Shown here: positions 46,251-55,210 of the stretch, one piece after another | Position numbering within the stretch: position 1 is the stretch's first letter | Layout: every line of letters starts with the position of its first letter | Source of the DNA: Siccirubricoccus sp. G192 | GTDB taxonomy: Bacteria; Pseudomonadota; Alphaproteobacteria; Acetobacterales; Acetobacteraceae | Length of the DNA stretch: 64,000 bases | NCBI RefSeq assembly: GCF_019084075.1 | Contig: NZ_JAHREN010000001.1 | Span: forward strand, 3,569,501 to 3,633,500 | Reading direction: 5' to 3' | Position numbers and translations under genes: made by a program | The notes under the pieces: model-generated | Database searches by the model: none | Told to the model about the DNA's origin: nothing | Seen by the model: the letters and a program-made list of their open reading frames with translations, nothing else

Positions 46251-46753
46251 GCCGTGCCCCTCCGGTTCTTCAGGCCGAAGAACAGCCAGCCATTCCAGCG
46301 CGTGCCGGTAATGGCCCGCGCGATGGAGGAGAGCGACTGGTACGGACGACCCTGATACTCGTAGCCGTCGTGGAGCACGGTGACGCTGTGCTCGACGCCC
46401 TGGTACTCACGGATCAGCCGCGTGCCGGTGATTGGCTTGTCGTCGCCTCGGATGCGCCGGAGGACGGGATTCCCGCCGTCCAGCTGTTCACCCAGGGCTT
46501 CCAGGCGCTGGACCGTCTCGGGCTTCAAGCCGCCATAGGCCAGTTCCTGGATGCGGTAGGCCAGGCGGCTTTCCAGGAAGCGCCGATTGTAGGGCGGCGG
46601 CTCGGCCGCGAAGAGCTCCCGCCATTGCTGCTTCAGGTCCGGCGTGGCGGTGGTCTTCAGGGCTGCCAGGCGCCCGAGCACGTCGGCCGGTGGAATGGCG
46701 GGGATGGTCGGCGCCGGCGGGGTGCCGGCTTTGGCTTTGGTGGCGCGTGTCAT
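46247..46753 (-). CDS. DUF2924 domain protein of a recombinase module
   Basis: 168 residues. DUF2924 sequence: LGRLAALKTTATPDLKQQWR, PPYNRRFLESRLAYRIQELA, ITGTRLIREYQGVEHSVTVL and YEYQGRPYQSLSSIARAITG. It is almost always found directly upstream of a serine recombinase, as here (ATGA overlap). Its role is not established; a helper DNA-binding or directionality protein is plausible (inference). It overlaps the small ORF upstream by four bases. Confidence 0.92.
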   Translation of the reverse strand: MTRATKAKAGTPPAPTIPAIPPADVLGRLAALKTTATPDLKQQWRELFAAEPPPYNRRFLESRLAYRIQELAYGGLKPETVQRLEALGEQLDGGNPVLRRIRGDDKPITGTRLIREYQGVEHSVTVLHDGYEYQGRPYQSLSSIARAITGTRWNGWLFFGLKNRRGTA

Positions 46754-46950
46754 GCGGGTCTCCGGTTGGTCCGGTTCGCATCCAGGCGCTGAGGGGACGG
46801 GAAGTGTAGGTCGCGCTCTCCCTGGTCAGCAGCCTCGCGCGCAGCTTCCTCGGCAGCGCGGCTCCGCAGCCGCACGAGGCCGGCGGCCAGGATGCTGCAG
46901 ACCTCGCGGAGGTGCGGCGGGAGGTGGGGATTGGAGGGGTTCGGTGGCAT
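46750..46950 (-). CDS. small ORF leading the DUF2924-recombinase module
   Basis: 66 residues: LPPHLREVCSILAAGLVRLR, then RRAAEEA-type Arg/Ala/Glu helix and a Pro/Arg-rich tail. A short protein of this kind commonly opens these modules. It overlaps DUF2924 by four bases (ATGA), so the three genes form a translationally coupled unit. No domain is assigned. Confidence 0.72.
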   Translation of the reverse strand: MPPNPSNPHLPPHLREVCSILAAGLVRLRSRAAEEAAREAADQGERDLHFPSPQRLDANRTNRRPA

Positions 46951-47240
46951 GGCTGGGAGGCAAGATCGTGTCGCCCAACCGAGAAGAACAGCGAAAACAA
47001 TCTCTTAGAGAAGTCCCGCGGGAACAAAAGCGCCACTGCGAAATCCCGCGTAGGGCGCCGCCAGGCCCGCATTCCGCAGGGCGACGGTCATGGCGCCGCG
47101 AATCGGCACCGGCGGACGGCCCCATCCCGGAAGCTAAATCCTCCGCCACGTCCAGCTTCGCAGCTTGACGTAGGAGTCAAGCGCCGACTACGCCACTCCG
47201 CTAAGTGCCACAGGCAAGGATTTCGCCGGATGCAAGGGCG

Positions 47241-47567
47241 ATGACAACGCCAACCACCACCCTGGGACAGGCCATCATTGCCGCCAGGAAGAAGAAGGGG
47301 ATCAGCCAGAAGGACCTGGCTGCCGCTGTCCAGAAGGAGGATGGCTCGGGGTCGATATCGCCGCAGTACCTCAACGACATCGAGCACGACCGCCGCAGCC
47401 CGACTTCAGACCAGCTGATCAGAGAATTCGCCCGGGCCTTATCCGTGGATGCGGATGACCTGTTCGTGCTGGCCGGCAAGATCCCCGAGGACCTCCGCGC
47501 CGCCGCGACCGATTCGGCAACCAGGGTCAGGGCCTTCAAGGCGTTCCGGAAAGCCCTCTCGAAATAG
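47241..47567 (+). CDS. XRE family helix-turn-helix regulator
   Basis: 108 residues from ATG 47241. HTH_3 domain: LGQAIIAARKKKGISQKDLA, AAVQKED, then ISPQYLNDIEHDRRSPTSDQ, and a C-terminal helix (ATRVRAFKAFRKALSK). It is followed 10 bp later by an ImmA/IrrE-like gene, the repressor/anti-repressor-protease pair of mobile elements and stress modules. An AAGGG lies 3-7 bases upstream. Confidence 0.9.
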   Translation: MTTPTTTLGQAIIAARKKKGISQKDLAAAVQKEDGSGSISPQYLNDIEHDRRSPTSDQLIREFARALSVDADDLFVLAGKIPEDLRAAATDSATRVRAFKAFRKALSK

Positions 47568-47577
47568 GATTGCATGC

Positions 47578-47865
47578 GTGGCGAGCTGGTCGATCGACAA
47601 GTCAGGGCGCTTCCCGCAGCGGCTCTTCCTGCGTGCAGCGGAGATCGACCGCGATTGCGAGCGGCTCGTCACGGCCTTCCTGCAGGAGCGTCATGGCGAG
47701 GTCCGCTTCCCGCTCTCCACCGATGACCTCACGGTCCTGGTCGAGCAGCACAGCAGCAGCCTCGACCAGTATGCTGACCTCTCCGACGAGGGCGACGACG
47801 TCGAGGGGATGACCTGCTTCCTGCCCGGCCAGCCGCCGCAGATCCTGATCTCCATCGACGCTCGC
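47578..47865 (+). pseudogene. ImmA/IrrE-like protein, truncated before its zinc site
   Basis: About 96 genuine residues from GTG 47578: SGRFPQRLFLRAAEIDRDCE, FPLSTDDLTVLVEQHSSSLDQY and DVEGMTCFLPGQPPQILISI, the N-terminal part of COG2856-type proteins. The HEFGH metalloprotease motif, which should follow shortly, is missing. Past about 47862 the sequence is the antisense of an amidase. With the XRE gene it forms a disabled regulator-protease pair. Confidence 0.75.
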
Positions 47866-48687
47866 ATGCCCGAGGTCGCGGGTGAAGCCGATCCGCTTGC
47901 CCTTCATGTTCGCAGCCTTAAGCTGGCCGGCATAGTCCTGTGGCGACGTCTCGAGCGAGGTGAAGTCCCAGGGATGCGGGCCAGCGATCGCCTGCAGCAT
48001 CAGCGCAGCATCCTCCACGCGGCGGGTCAGCGGGCCGACATGGGTGGCGAGGTCATTGTTTGAAATCGGCCAGCTCGGCACGCGCCCGTAAGTTGGCTTC
48101 AGGCCGAAGACGCCGGAGAAATGCGCGGGCATGCGGATCGAGCCCGCACCGTCGCCCCCCTGATGCAGCGGCCCGTAGCCGCACGCCGCCGCTACACCGG
48201 CCCCCGAAGAGGAGGCCCCAGCATTCAATCCCTTGCCCCATGGATTATGGGTGATGCCCGAGATTGGTGCCTGGCTCACGCCCTTCCAGCCCCATTCGGC
48301 CGCTGAGGTCGTCTTGCCCAGCAACATGCCGCCCGCGTCAAGCAGCCGGGTGACCACGGGAGCATCGACGTCAGGGATCGTGCCCTGCATCACCGCCGTC
48401 GCATAATCGGTCTGTACGCCCTTCGTGGGCTGCAAATCCTTGATGGTGATGGGGATGCCCTCAAGCAGGCGGGCGGTATCGCCCCGCATGAACACCATTT
48501 CCGACTGCCGGGCTGCCGCCAGTGCGTGGTCCGGCGTGCAGCGCATCATGGCATTCACCATAGGATCGATGCGCTCAATCCGCTCGAGCACAGCCTTGGC
48601 GACCTCGACGGGCGAGAGCTTGCGCGCCCGGTACAACGCCCCGAGTTCCGCCACACCAAGGTAGCCGATCTCGTCGGTGTCCATCAT
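47862..48687 (-). pseudogene. amidase signature family protein, C-terminally truncated
   Basis: About 275 genuine residues. MDTDEIGYLGVAELGALYRA, catalytic Lys in EGIPITIKDLQPTKG, and Ser/cis-Ser region in NAGASSSGAGVAAACGYGPL and GSIRMPAHFSGVFGLKPTYG. The sequence is intact up to RIGFTRDLGHASVDGD, then continues as antisense of the ImmA-like gene. Normal amidases run about 460-500 residues, so 40% is missing. Probably inactive; the lost part was removed in the same event that cut the ImmA gene. Confidence 0.82.
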
Positions 48688-48777
48688 TCGCACCCGCCCC
48701 CTCATTCCCGCACGCGACCGGGCCAGCTTCGGCTCCCCCGGCGCGCTATCAAACGCAGGGGACAGCCCGCAGCCGCT

Positions 48778-49960
48778 TCAGATGGCGAGGTCCTTGGTGT
48801 TGTAATCGCGGATCACCCGGTCGAAGGTCTCGGGCGTGAATCGGGAATTGGCTCTCCAGCCCAGTGAATGGCCGGTAGTGGAAGGCGGGCTCGTGAGGGA
48901 AGGCCCGGTGTCGTGCGTCGATGGCAACCTGAATTACCGCCGAACGTTCGAACACCCGCCGTTCGTCGTAGATCGCGTTGCTGTCCTCGATCGACAGCGC
49001 GGCTTTCTGGCCAAGCACCGACTTACGCCGGTGGAAGCCGAAGGTCAGCGAGATCCGGATGTCGGGCGAGCTGTTGGCAAATGAGCCGTGCACCATCTGC
49101 CGGTTGACCATGGTCACGTCGCCTGCCTCACAAACCAGTGGCACAGCGCCCGGGAGTTGCTCACTGCCGCCATTGGTTCTCACCATGGCCTTGATGTCGG
49201 CCTTACCCAGCTTGTGCGAGCCAGGGATCACCCAGAGGCAGTTGGCCGGTGTCGTAGGGTAGAGCTGCACTTGGTAGTTGAAACCGTGGATTCCCTCGTC
49301 CCAATTGGGCGAGTTCCAGTGCGTCACCCCGTCCTGATGCCAAGCGACGGAGCCACCGAGGCCGGGCTGCTTGACGAAGATCGCGTCGTTGAAAGGTACA
49401 AAATCGGGGCCGTTGATCGACTGCGCGGCGGCCAGCAGCTTGGGGTGCCCGTAGAGGCGCAGGCCCGATGGCATCGACTGGCACATGGAGTACATCAGGA
49501 ACACCACGTGCTCCGGCGCGCCCTCGTCCGGCTTCGGCTGGCTCATTTGTGCTGGGTGGCGGCCTCCTAGCAGCTGCGTGCCTCCCCAGGGATCCGCCAG
49601 GGGTTTCGTGTAGCGGTAGGGGAAGCGCGCGTAGTTGAGGCCGAGCGCGGGACGGCCCTGGGCGTCGACCTTCGCGTCGGGCCCGACCGGGGCGCGCGCG
49701 AGCATGGTCTGCGCGTCGGCGCGCAGCGCCTCGATCTCGGATGCGTCGATTACACCCTCGAAGATGTAGTAGCCATGGCGCCAGTAGGCGGCCTGAATGT
49801 CGGGATGCAACGCCCCGTCATCAGTGAGGCGCAACGGCCCGCGGTTGCCGATCTCGGCCGCCAGCCGCTCGCCCGCGGCCCGGTAGGCAGTCATTCCGGC
49901 GGCATGGTCCGCGCGGGAGAGGCCTCGCGGAGCCGTCAACGGCTCGGTAAGTTCGTTCAT
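48778..49960 (-). CDS. phytanoyl-CoA dioxygenase (PhyH) family protein, frameshifted near its end
   Basis: About 393 residues. Fe(II)/2-oxoglutarate motifs: HQDG in GSVAWHQDGVTHW (H-x-D), distal His in NRQMVHGSFANSS, and Arg in SPDIRISLTFGFH. Around 48866 an extra base shifts the frame; without it the end reads NSRFTPETFDRVIRDYNTK and stops at 48778. The homopolymer explanation does not apply there. PhyH proteins hydroxylate CoA esters or small molecules such as ectoine-like or lipid substrates. Same strand as the broken amidase. Confidence 0.8.
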
Positions 49961-49989
49961 GGTGCGTCTCGGTTCCCTTAGTATTGACA

Positions 49990-50345
49990 TCATCGCTGGC
50001 AAGGCTGCATCCAGACAAGCGGTCTTCGGTCAGCACTACCTAGCCAAGCGCTAATGAACGGCCTTGCTCGGTCGATCTGACCCACCCGTGAGGCAATGCT
50101 GCGCTGCTCAGCCCATTCCCATGGGGACGACTCCAGCAGCCTTGGCAGCCCAAGCCCTCCCGGCTGCCGTCCATCGAGGATCACCTCCACGGCATCTGGC
50201 GCCAACAGCCTCAGCCGCAGCAAGCTGCCCAGATAACCTCACTCGATTGGCTCGGCGGCCGCCATTTCGTTGATAGAGGCGCAGCGACTCTCAGCGCCTC
50301 GGGCGCAATGGCAGTGAGATCTCGGACGAGGCCGGCTAGCCCCTC
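49990..50345 (-). pseudogene. decayed serine-recombinase C-terminus and accessory-protein remnant
   Basis: Minus-strand frames read VEGLAGLVRDLTAIAPEALRV (recombinase C-terminus), then, after a deletion, CASINEMAAAEPIE-stop and GYLGSLLRLRLLAPDAVEVI, ILDGRQPGGLGLPRLLE, WEWAEQR. The second part is the helix-turn-helix-like ORF that normally follows the recombinase in such modules. The pieces are out of register and carry stops. Confidence 0.6.
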
Positions 50346-50384
50346 CACCCGGAGCCGGTGTCTGCGCCGGCCGACCCGGCCACG

Positions 50385-50545
50385 GTAATAGTCGGCACCT
50401 GGCTGACGGCGCAGGCAGAGGCGTCGGACCTGCAGGAGGGTAATGTCCGGGAGTCTCTGGCCCGGCTCGACCCACTATAAGGCGAACGCTTCCCGGCGGA
50501 GCAGGCGCAAGTCGTCCTGGCGCGGGTGGAGCGGGCAGGCGGACC
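50385..50545 (+). pseudogene. recombinase fragment in opposite orientation
   Basis: Plus-strand frame IVGTWLTAQAEASDLQEGNV, RESLARLDPL-stop, GERFPAEQAQVVLARVER matches the C-terminal region of large serine recombinases (L-P-x-E-Q-A-x-I-V-x-L-L-V-x-R-V). It carries an in-frame TAA (50478) and joins directly to the minus-strand fragment at 50345, so an inversion has occurred in this remnant. Confidence 0.55.
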
Positions 50546-50670
50546 GATGTCGAGCTACGGCTCTGCCCCCTCGACCCTACGCCGGTCTCCGGCCTGGCAG
50601 CCCCGACCCTTTCCACCGGCGTCCCTCGAATGCATCCTGAGCAAAGCGAATCAAAGAACGGGAGGACCGA

Positions 50671-52281
50671 GTGCCCGAGATGACCCCACCTCTGCTGTCA
50701 CCACAGCAGGTGAAGGCGGCAATCCGCGACGGGCGGGAGCTCGCCCTGCTCGACCTTCGGGAGGAACGCGCCTTCTCTGACCAGGGGCATCTGCTTTTCG
50801 CGGCACCGGCGCCGCTGAGCCGGCTGGAGCTGGTGATCGACGCGTTGGTGCCGCGACGCGGTGCGCGCATCATCCTGACGGACGGTGACGGAAGCCTCGT
50901 CGGCCGTGGCGCTGTAGTACTCGCCCGGCTCGGCTACACGGAGGTCTCCGTCCTTGCCGGTGGCACGCAAGCCTGGGCTGCTGCCGGCTTCGAGGTGTTT
51001 ATCGGCACCAACGTGCCGAGTAAGGCATTCGGCGAGGTGGTGGAGCTGGAGGCCGGCACACCGCACCTGTCTGCCGCCGAGGTGGCAAGGCTCCAGGCCG
51101 AGGGCCGGAACCTCGTCGTGCTCGACAGTCGGCCGATGGCCGAGTTCCGCGACATGAGCATACCCGGGGGTATCGACTGCCCTGGCGCCGAGCTAGTCCA
51201 TCGCGCGCGCCAAGCAGCACCGGACCCAGAGACGTTGGTGGTTGTGAATTGCGCCGGCCGGACCCGCAGCATCATCGGCGCCCAATCGCTGATCAACGCT
51301 CGGCTGCCGAACCGCGTCGCTGCGCTGGAGAACGGCACCATGGGATGGGAGTTCGCGGGCCTAACGCTCGCACATGACGAGACCCGCACGGTGCCCCCGC
51401 CGAAACCGGAAATGCTAACTTGGGCCCGGGAGGCCGCGGCGGACCTCGCCCGCCGCGCCGGCGTGCGTAGCGTCTCGCTCGACGGCCTGGCGCAGTTCCG
51501 TGCCGAAACCGACTCACGCACCCTCTTCGCCTTCGATGTGCGCAGCCCGGACGAATACCGTGCTGGCCACATGCCCAGCACGCGCTCCGCGCCTGGCGGG
51601 CAGCTGGTGCAATCCACTGATCATTACGTCGGCACGCTCGGCGCGCGCATTGTGCTCGTGGACGCGGAGGACGTCCGCGCCCTCGTCACCGCCTCCTGGC
51701 TCGTGCAGATGGGCTGGACCGATGTCTTTGTGCTGGAGGGCGGCATCACTGGTCCTCTGGAAACTGGGCCGGAACCACGGAGCGTGCCAGGCCTCGGCGA
51801 CCTCCGACCTGACTGGATCGATACTGCGGAGCTACAGGTGGCCTCGGCGGAAGGCAGCATAGCAGTCTTCGACATTGGCAGCAGCCGCGCCTTTCGCGCC
51901 GGCCACATCCCCGGCGCTTGGTTCACCACCCGCGCGCGCCTGGTCGACGCCGTCGCGGCGCATGCAGCAGGTGCCCAGACCATTGTTGTCACCGCGGATG
52001 ATGTGGCGCTGGCCATGCTCGGCGCCGGCGACATTCAAGGCCACGGCCGGCGCGTACGACCGCTCCTTGGCGGAAATGCCGCATGGCGCGGGGCCAATCT
52101 GGCCACGGAGAAGGGTGCGGCGCGGCTGCTCGCTGAGGATGATGTCTGGCTCGCCCCGGCGCAATTCCCGCCAGAGCAGCAGGAGACAGAGAAGCGCCGC
52201 TACATCCAGTGGGAACTCGATCTGCCTGCGCAGATCGCACGCGATGGCGATGCGCGCTTCCGCGTGCTGCAGCCAGTCTGA
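50671..52281 (+). CDS. multi-domain rhodanese-like protein (four rhodanese domains)
   Basis: 536 residues, GTG 50671 with GGGAGG upstream. Four rhodanese folds occur at about residues 5-115, 131-235, 270-372 and 383-500. Only the second has a catalytic-type loop, NCAGRTRSIIGA (Cys194); the others lack Cys in the loop. Sulfurtransferases of this type move sulfane sulfur between donors and acceptors. The Bug receptor 12 bp downstream is probably co-transcribed. Large multi-rhodanese proteins occur in betaproteobacterial and alphaproteobacterial catabolic clusters. Confidence 0.85.
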   Translation: MPEMTPPLLSPQQVKAAIRDGRELALLDLREERAFSDQGHLLFAAPAPLSRLELVIDALVPRRGARIILTDGDGSLVGRGAVVLARLGYTEVSVLAGGTQAWAAAGFEVFIGTNVPSKAFGEVVELEAGTPHLSAAEVARLQAEGRNLVVLDSRPMAEFRDMSIPGGIDCPGAELVHRARQAAPDPETLVVVNCAGRTRSIIGAQSLINARLPNRVAALENGTMGWEFAGLTLAHDETRTVPPPKPEMLTWAREAAADLARRAGVRSVSLDGLAQFRAETDSRTLFAFDVRSPDEYRAGHMPSTRSAPGGQLVQSTDHYVGTLGARIVLVDAEDVRALVTASWLVQMGWTDVFVLEGGITGPLETGPEPRSVPGLGDLRPDWIDTAELQVASAEGSIAVFDIGSSRAFRAGHIPGAWFTTRARLVDAVAAHAAGAQTIVVTADDVALAMLGAGDIQGHGRRVRPLLGGNAAWRGANLATEKGAARLLAEDDVWLAPAQFPPEQQETEKRRYIQWELDLPAQIARDGDARFRVLQPV

Positions 52282-52292
52282 GGAGGCAAGAC

Positions 52293-53285
52293 ATGACCCC
52301 GATCTGGCTTCCCCGTCGCGCCGCGCTGATCGGCGGCGCCAGCCTGCTGGCCACGCCGAGCCTCACACGGGCGCAAACCTGGCGGCCAAGGCAGCCGGTG
52401 CGCACGATCATCGCGGCCGCCGCCGCCGGCACCCTCGACATCCATGCCCGCGCCGCTGCGCCCGTCATCAGCCAGGGATTGGGCCAGACCCTGGTGCTCG
52501 AGAACAACGGCGGTGCCGCCGGGCGCGTCGCCTCTGCCATGGTAGGCCGCGCCACGCCGGACGGGCACACCCTACTGGTCGCCTCCGGCGACGGCATCGT
52601 CATCTCCGACATTCTCTATGGTCGCGCTCAAGGCATGCTGCGCTCCCGGCTGAAGCCGGTGACGATGACCATCACCGCAGCGCAGCTGCTGGTTACGCAT
52701 CCGAACAGCGGCATCCGCAGCGTAGAGGACTACGTGGCGCGGGCGCGCCAGGAGCAAGGTTTGACGCTCGGTGTGCCGGGCCATGGCGGCATCGCCCACC
52801 TGATCAGCGAGATGCTGAATCGTGGATTAGGGAAAATGCGCGTTGTGCACGTACCATATCGCGGTGGCGGGCCCGCAACGCTCGACCTGCTGGCTGGGCA
52901 GATCGACGCCATGATTATTACTCTGCCGGCAGTCACCGACCATGTGCGTTCAGGTCGATTGAGGCCGCTTGCCGTCTCCACGCTGCAGCGCGATCCGGCG
53001 ATGCCGGACGTGCCGGCCCTGGCGGAAGCGGCGATCGCGGGCTTCGACGTGCCCAGCACTCAAGGCGTGCTGGTACCAGAGGGCACGCCGGACGCGGTGA
53101 TTGATGCATGGTCCCAGGCATGGCGCGCGGCCCTGCAAACCCCGACAGTGGCGCAGAAGCTGACCGATCTTGGCTTCGTCATCGCTGCAACGACACCGAT
53201 CGGCTTCCAAGAATCGCTGGAGGCGGCCAACTCGCGCTTCTCTGAGGTAATCGCAGCCGCCGGGATCAAGGCAGAGGACGCCTGA
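52293..53285 (+). CDS. Bug-family tripartite tricarboxylate transporter receptor
   Basis: 330 residues, signal MTPIWLPRRAALIGGASLLA (Tat-like RR). Bug motifs: RQPVRTIIAAAAAGTLDIHA, ENNGGAAGRVASAMVGRATP, YRGGGPATLDLLAGQIDAM, RLRPLAVSTLQRDPAMPDVP. GGAGG lies 6-8 bases upstream of ATG 52293. It captures a carboxylate-type ligand in the periplasm, probably feeding the rhodanese enzyme's pathway (inference). No TctA/TctB permease genes are in the window. Confidence 0.9.
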   Translation: MTPIWLPRRAALIGGASLLATPSLTRAQTWRPRQPVRTIIAAAAAGTLDIHARAAAPVISQGLGQTLVLENNGGAAGRVASAMVGRATPDGHTLLVASGDGIVISDILYGRAQGMLRSRLKPVTMTITAAQLLVTHPNSGIRSVEDYVARARQEQGLTLGVPGHGGIAHLISEMLNRGLGKMRVVHVPYRGGGPATLDLLAGQIDAMIITLPAVTDHVRSGRLRPLAVSTLQRDPAMPDVPALAEAAIAGFDVPSTQGVLVPEGTPDAVIDAWSQAWRAALQTPTVAQKLTDLGFVIAATTPIGFQESLEAANSRFSEVIAAAGIKAEDA

Positions 53286-53479
53286 GGCAGCGCCTACGTG
53301 CCTGCAGCATCCTATGTTCGTGAAGATCGCGCGGAACCCGAACTGGCGAACTTTTCTGATATGGAATGTGGTTCTTTGTCGCCGCAGCAGGTGGGGGGGT
53401 CTGAAACGCTCGCTCGGTGACCAGGACGGCGCTGGCTGCCCTGCGGCAAGCGCCCGTGACGAAGCCGAATCGGACTAGT

Positions 53480-53965
53480 GCACCCACACTTGGCGCGTCC
53501 AGAGCCTCCGCGTCCCGTTCATTGGTGCCGGCAGGGTCACCTCCTCCGGCTGGCAACCATTATTAAGGATAGTCTCGACTATCTCCGGCGCCGGCAGTGT
53601 TAGCCGAAGGAGTGTGTCGAGCTAGCAGCGCTCGATTCGCTCCCCCGCTGCCATGTCGCTGATCGAGACATATCGCCCCTTGTCCTGCAGGCGCTGGTAT
53701 CGGAACGCCCACGCCAGCGTCTTCACGAGCGCCGGGCGGACCGCGTGGGCATGGTGGCCACCTCTCCGCCCCGCCGCACCGGCTTGATCACGGTCCTGCG
53801 CCCGGGCCGGCGGCGGAAGGCCAGCGGCAGACGGACCATGATGCTGGTCGCCTGGATCATGCGGCGACCCTCAGCGCCTCGGGCGCGATGGCGGTGAGGT
53901 CGCGGACAAAGCCTGCCAATTCCTCCACGCCGAGCACCCGTAGGCCCGATCACCACTCGGTCGGG
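53480..53965 (-). pseudogene. decayed recombinase-module remnant (recombinase 3' end plus accessory ORF)
   Basis: Minus-strand pieces in module order: VLGVEELAGFVRDLTAIAPE (recombinase C-terminus, stop), then ATG-started MIQATSIMVRLPLAFRRRPG, AWAFRYQRLQDKGRYVSISD, MAAGERIERC-stop, and RLTLPAPEIVETILNNGCQP. The arrangement equals the tail of an intact recombinase module, but it is broken by stops and shifts. The IS630-type element inserts 29 bp to its right. Confidence 0.6.
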
Positions 53966-53993
53966 GGCGCGCTCACAATCCGTCAAAGGCCTA

Positions 53994-55141
53994 AGTAGGT
54001 AGCCAAAAGTTTTCGACCAGTCTGATCTTGCTGGCACACTGGCTGGCATGCGTGGACATGCAAAGCGTGAGGTGCAGCGGTTTTTTCCGGCCGATCGGCG
54101 CCGCCTTGAGCGTGTGTTATCGGTGGCGCGCGAGGCACGGTTGTACCGCCGGGTCGAGGCGGTGCTGCTGGTCGCTGAAGGACAGCCAATCAGTGAGGTG
54201 GCCCGGCACGTGCGCGCCACACGGTTCAGTGTTCGCGGGTGGCTCGAACGCTACCTGGCGGCCCATGATGCCGCCGCCCTGGCGGACCGCCCGCGCCCCG
54301 GGCGACCGCACTCGGCCCCGCGGCTCACTCCGTGCCGCCTGGCGGCGGCCCTGGCACGCGACCCGCGCGGCTGCGGCTATCAGGCGACGAGTTGGACGGT
54401 GCCTCTGCTCAGGCAGTATCTGCACCGACGTCACGGCATCACGGTCGGCGCCCGAACGCTGCGCCGCCGCCTGCATGAGGCGAACTACCGCTGGAAGCGG
54501 CCCCGCTACGTCTACGTCGGACGGGCAGTACATCTGGCCCAGAAAAAAGGGGAATAATCCGGCGCCTGCGCGCTGGCTGGCGCGCCGGCGACGTGCTGCT
54601 GTGCTGCGACTGGACATTGCTGCGGCTGTTTCCCCCGCTGCGCGCGGCCTGGGCTCTCAAGGGCACGCAGGCCACCGTGCCGATCACCGGCGCGAACGCC
54701 AAGCGAGTGCTGTTCGGCGCGATCGACCTGCGGACCGCGCACCGGGTCGTGCTCGTCCGTCCGCGTGCCGGCGCTGCCGATGCGCAGGTCTTCTTGCGCG
54801 AGGTGCGACGCCGCTACCGCGCCGCCGGCACGATTTGGCTCCTGGCCGACCGGGCCAGCGCACACACCGCCGCGCGCACCCAGATGCTGGCCGCGGCGCT
54901 TGGCATCCGGTTCCTTTGGCTGCCCAAGCAGGCTCCGGAACTGAACGCCATGGACCAACTCTGGCGCGAACTGAAGCGGCTCATCGCCGCCAATCGGCAG
55001 GCCACCTCGGTGAATGCTCTGGCCAGCGATGCCGCAGACTGGGTGCTGGGACTGACACCCCAGCAGGCGTGCCGCAAGGCCGGGATGGCTTCAAAGCACT
55101 TCTGGCTCAGGAACCTGATAGAAGACTTTTGGCCACCTACT
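53994..55141 (+). mobile_element. IS630-type insertion sequence with terminal inverted repeats
   Basis: 1,148 bp. Left end AGTAGGTAGCCAAAAGTTTT and right end (inverted) AGTAGGTGGCCAAAAGTCTT match at about 18 of 20 positions. Both ends are flanked by TA (53992-53993 and 55142-55143), the IS630/Tc1 target duplication. It encodes two overlapping-phase ORFs joined by a frameshift at an A6 run. It sits beside a recombinase remnant and looks recent, with near-intact ends. Confidence 0.88.
54048..54557 (+). CDS. IS630-type transposase OrfA (DNA-binding part)
   Basis: 169 residues. N-terminal helix-turn-helix: ARLYRRVEAVLLVAEGQPIS, EVARHVRATRFSVRGWLERY; then the second winged-helix piece TPCRLAAALARDPRG, TVGARTLRRRLHEANYRW. 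It ends in KKGE-stop at 54557, just after the run A6G4 (54543-54552). A -1 shift here would continue as KRGIIRRLRAGW into OrfB and make the full transposase. Confidence 0.85.
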   Translation: MRGHAKREVQRFFPADRRRLERVLSVAREARLYRRVEAVLLVAEGQPISEVARHVRATRFSVRGWLERYLAAHDAAALADRPRPGRPHSAPRLTPCRLAAALARDPRGCGYQATSWTVPLLRQYLHRRHGITVGARTLRRRLHEANYRWKRPRYVYVGRAVHLAQKKGE

Positions 55142-55144
55142 TAG
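54593..55144 (+). CDS. IS630-type transposase OrfB (DDE catalytic domain)
   Basis: 183 residues. DDE/D pattern: first Asp in LLCCDWTLLRLFP, second in WLLADRASAHTAA, third acidic in PELNAMDQLWRELKR. OrfB is readable upstream into the slippery run, so it is probably made only as a fusion; the internal GTG at 54593 has no ribosome binding site. The stop codon is formed by the right-hand TA target duplication. Confidence 0.85.
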   Translation: MLLCCDWTLLRLFPPLRAAWALKGTQATVPITGANAKRVLFGAIDLRTAHRVVLVRPRAGAADAQVFLREVRRRYRAAGTIWLLADRASAHTAARTQMLAAALGIRFLWLPKQAPELNAMDQLWRELKRLIAANRQATSVNALASDAADWVLGLTPQQACRKAGMASKHFWLRNLIEDFWPPT

Positions 55145-55210
55145 CGGATTGCGCACGCGGGGGCGGCGTGAGCCCGGCACGTCATCCGGAAGCGCCGTTC
55201 CTGCCGCCAT

